A DNA stretch of 25,449 nucleotides from Deltaproteobacteria bacterium UBA5799 (GTDB taxonomy: Bacteria; Desulfobacterota; GWC2-55-46): the NCBI GenBank assembly GCA_002418185.1, contig DIDN01000117.1:1-25449 (forward strand), given 5' to 3'. Positions within the stretch are counted from its first letter, which is position 1; each line of letters starts with the position of its first letter. Of the stretch, positions 24,390 through 25,449 are shown one piece after another. The notes beneath the pieces were generated by a model. That model worked only from the letters and a program-made list of their open reading frames with translations. It did no database searches and was not told where the DNA came from. The translations under genes were made by a program, and so were the position numbers.

Positions 24390-24706
24390 ACGGGATAATC
24401 TGCGAGACCTATCCCCCGGTAAGCGCAAATATCGAGTTCTATGTGGACGCGTTCGAAAATGTTACGGAGAAGAACGGAAAGAGGTTCGGAATGATGCTCC
24501 ACAGGGACGACAACTGGAAGATCGACATAGACGAGGAGCGGAAGAGATGGAGGCTCATAAACGACTATTCCCCTTCTATCGTGGCCAGGTTCCCTTTGCG
24601 TAGCATGCTTCCATGGGAGGAGAATTTCTCAGGGGAGGCGGAGTCCCTGTTCGAGGCTGAAATGAAGAAGTACCGGGAAGATAGATGTGCCTCTGCCATA
24701 CATTGA
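24356..24706 (+). pseudogene. C-terminal part of the frameshifted glycosidase-like gene
   Basis: This frame codes for about 116 residues beginning DLERMAASPHIDGIICETYP and continuing with FGMMLHRDDNWKIDIDEERK to a TGA at 24704. It is the natural continuation of the preceding gene: the strand-like segment ending in CE (E511 of the joined protein) is placed where a clan GH-A enzyme would carry its nucleophile. An ATG at 24320 is in this frame, but it overlaps well-formed coding sequence of the first part and has no ribosome site, so independent translation is unlikely. Codon use matches the neighbours, indicating a recent break or a sequence error. Confidence 0.68.
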
Positions 24707-24738
24707 CAGAGCAGGAAAGGTGACCTGTTTTCAAAGCC

Positions 24739-25449
24739 GTGAACATCCTATTTGCCAATAAGTTCTTTTACCGCAGGGGCGGGGCCGAGGTCTCGATGTT
24801 CGAGACAGCCAGGGTGCTTGAAAAAAAGGGGCATAAGGTCCGTTATTTCTCGATGGACCACCCATCGAACATCGAGAGCGAATTCTCGAAATTTTTCGTC
24901 TCAAACGTGGACTATGGGAAGAGTTCCATTGCCGGGCGGGTTAAGTCCGCCGGTCGGCTTCTCTATTCCTTCGAGGCAAAAAAGATGGTCTCGAAGCTCC
25001 TCGACGAATATCCAATCGATATCGTTCATCTCAACAATATTGCGCACCAGCTTTCGCCCTCGATAATAGACGAGTTCAAGAGAAGAGGCCTTCCTGTCGT
25101 CATGTCGTTAAGGGACTACAAGCTCGTCTGTCCTTCATACGCCATGCTCGCCAACGGACGCGTCTGCGAGGACTGCAGGGGCGGACGCTTCTACAAGGCC
25201 GCAATCAACAGATGTCACAAGGGTTCTTTCGCCAACAGCGTCCTGGTCGCACTGGAAATGACGCTCCATAGATTAATGAGGATATACGGGAAAATCGATG
25301 TATTCATTGCTACCAGCCGCTTTCTTAAAAACAAATTGGAAGAAATGGGCTTAGAAGGTGATATCGCAATATTGCCGAATACTGTCGATTTGGATGATTA
25401 CCGAGAACCGGCACCTTTCAGGAATGGGCCGTCTACGGCCATTTATTTC
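24739..25449 (+). CDS. GT4-family glycosyltransferase, partial at the window end
   Basis: The frame is open from a GTG at 24739 to the last base, giving 237 residues without a stop. VNILFANKFFYRRGGAEVS (GGAE at 14-17) is the GT4 N-terminal donor/acceptor loop, followed by VRYFSMDHPSN, PIDIVHLNNIAHQLSPSII and VVMSLRDYKLVCPSY. Four cysteines at 131, 143, 146 and 159 form the C-x11-C-x2-C-x12-C cluster found in a GT4 subgroup and may bind a metal or stabilise the fold. The end, ILPNTVDLDDY, is the linker before the nucleotide-sugar-binding domain, which lies outside the window. It should add a sugar to the exopolysaccharide repeat unit. The only purine-rich site (24713-24720) is 18 bases before the GTG, so the start is uncertain. 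Composition becomes AT-rich from about 25255. Confidence 0.87.
   Translation, partial: MNILFANKFFYRRGGAEVSMFETARVLEKKGHKVRYFSMDHPSNIESEFSKFFVSNVDYGKSSIAGRVKSAGRLLYSFEAKKMVSKLLDEYPIDIVHLNNIAHQLSPSIIDEFKRRGLPVVMSLRDYKLVCPSYAMLANGRVCEDCRGGRFYKAAINRCHKGSFANSVLVALEMTLHRLMRIYGKIDVFIATSRFLKNKLEEMGLEGDIAILPNTVDLDDYREPAPFRNGPSTAIYF

Overview
This window looks like a chromosomal segment from a GC-rich Gram-negative bacterium, probably an uncultured relative of the Desulfobacterota (deltaproteobacteria) or Nitrospirota. That placement is an inference. It rests on high GC combined with heavy use of AGG (Arg) and ATA (Ile) codons, an SLBB-type exopolysaccharide exporter, and abundant two-component genes. 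No rRNA, tRNA, CRISPR array, transposase or phage gene was seen.

Region 1 (1-3400) holds a hairpin-pair repeat, a ZupT-like metal transporter on the minus strand, a long AT-richer intergenic region with a second palindromic repeat, an RhlE-type DEAD-box RNA helicase with a clear terminator, and a small secreted protein of unknown function read from a near-consensus promoter that appears to be leaderless.

Region 2 (3399-10923) starts with DNA polymerase I, whose proofreading site is degenerate. A signalling cluster follows behind a strong promoter: a response regulator with an N-terminal excisionase-type HTH, a membrane GAF/PAS sensor with no kinase domain, a hybrid histidine kinase whose own receiver lacks the phospho-acceptor Asp, and an intact stand-alone receiver. 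The kinase is coupled to the kinase-less sensor by an ATGA overlap. This is the most unusual architecture in the window and is best read as one multi-component phosphosignalling module.

Region 3 (10920-14901, minus strand) is a tight moxR - DUF58 - transglutaminase (TgpA-like) operon with overlapping start and stop codons. It converges on the signalling operon with overlapping stop codons. I place the moxR start at a GTG directly behind a good promoter.

Region 4 (15172 to the end, plus strand) is a Wzx/Wzy-type exopolysaccharide locus: SLBB exporter, polyprenyl-phosphate sugar transferase (initiation), Wzz-like chain-length protein, Wzx-like flippase, O-antigen ligase/polymerase-like protein, a membrane-anchored glycoside-hydrolase-like protein split by a frameshift at a tandem 5-bp repeat, and a GT4 glycosyltransferase that runs off the window. 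The last ~190 bases become markedly AT-rich. The signalling module may control this locus, but only proximity supports that.
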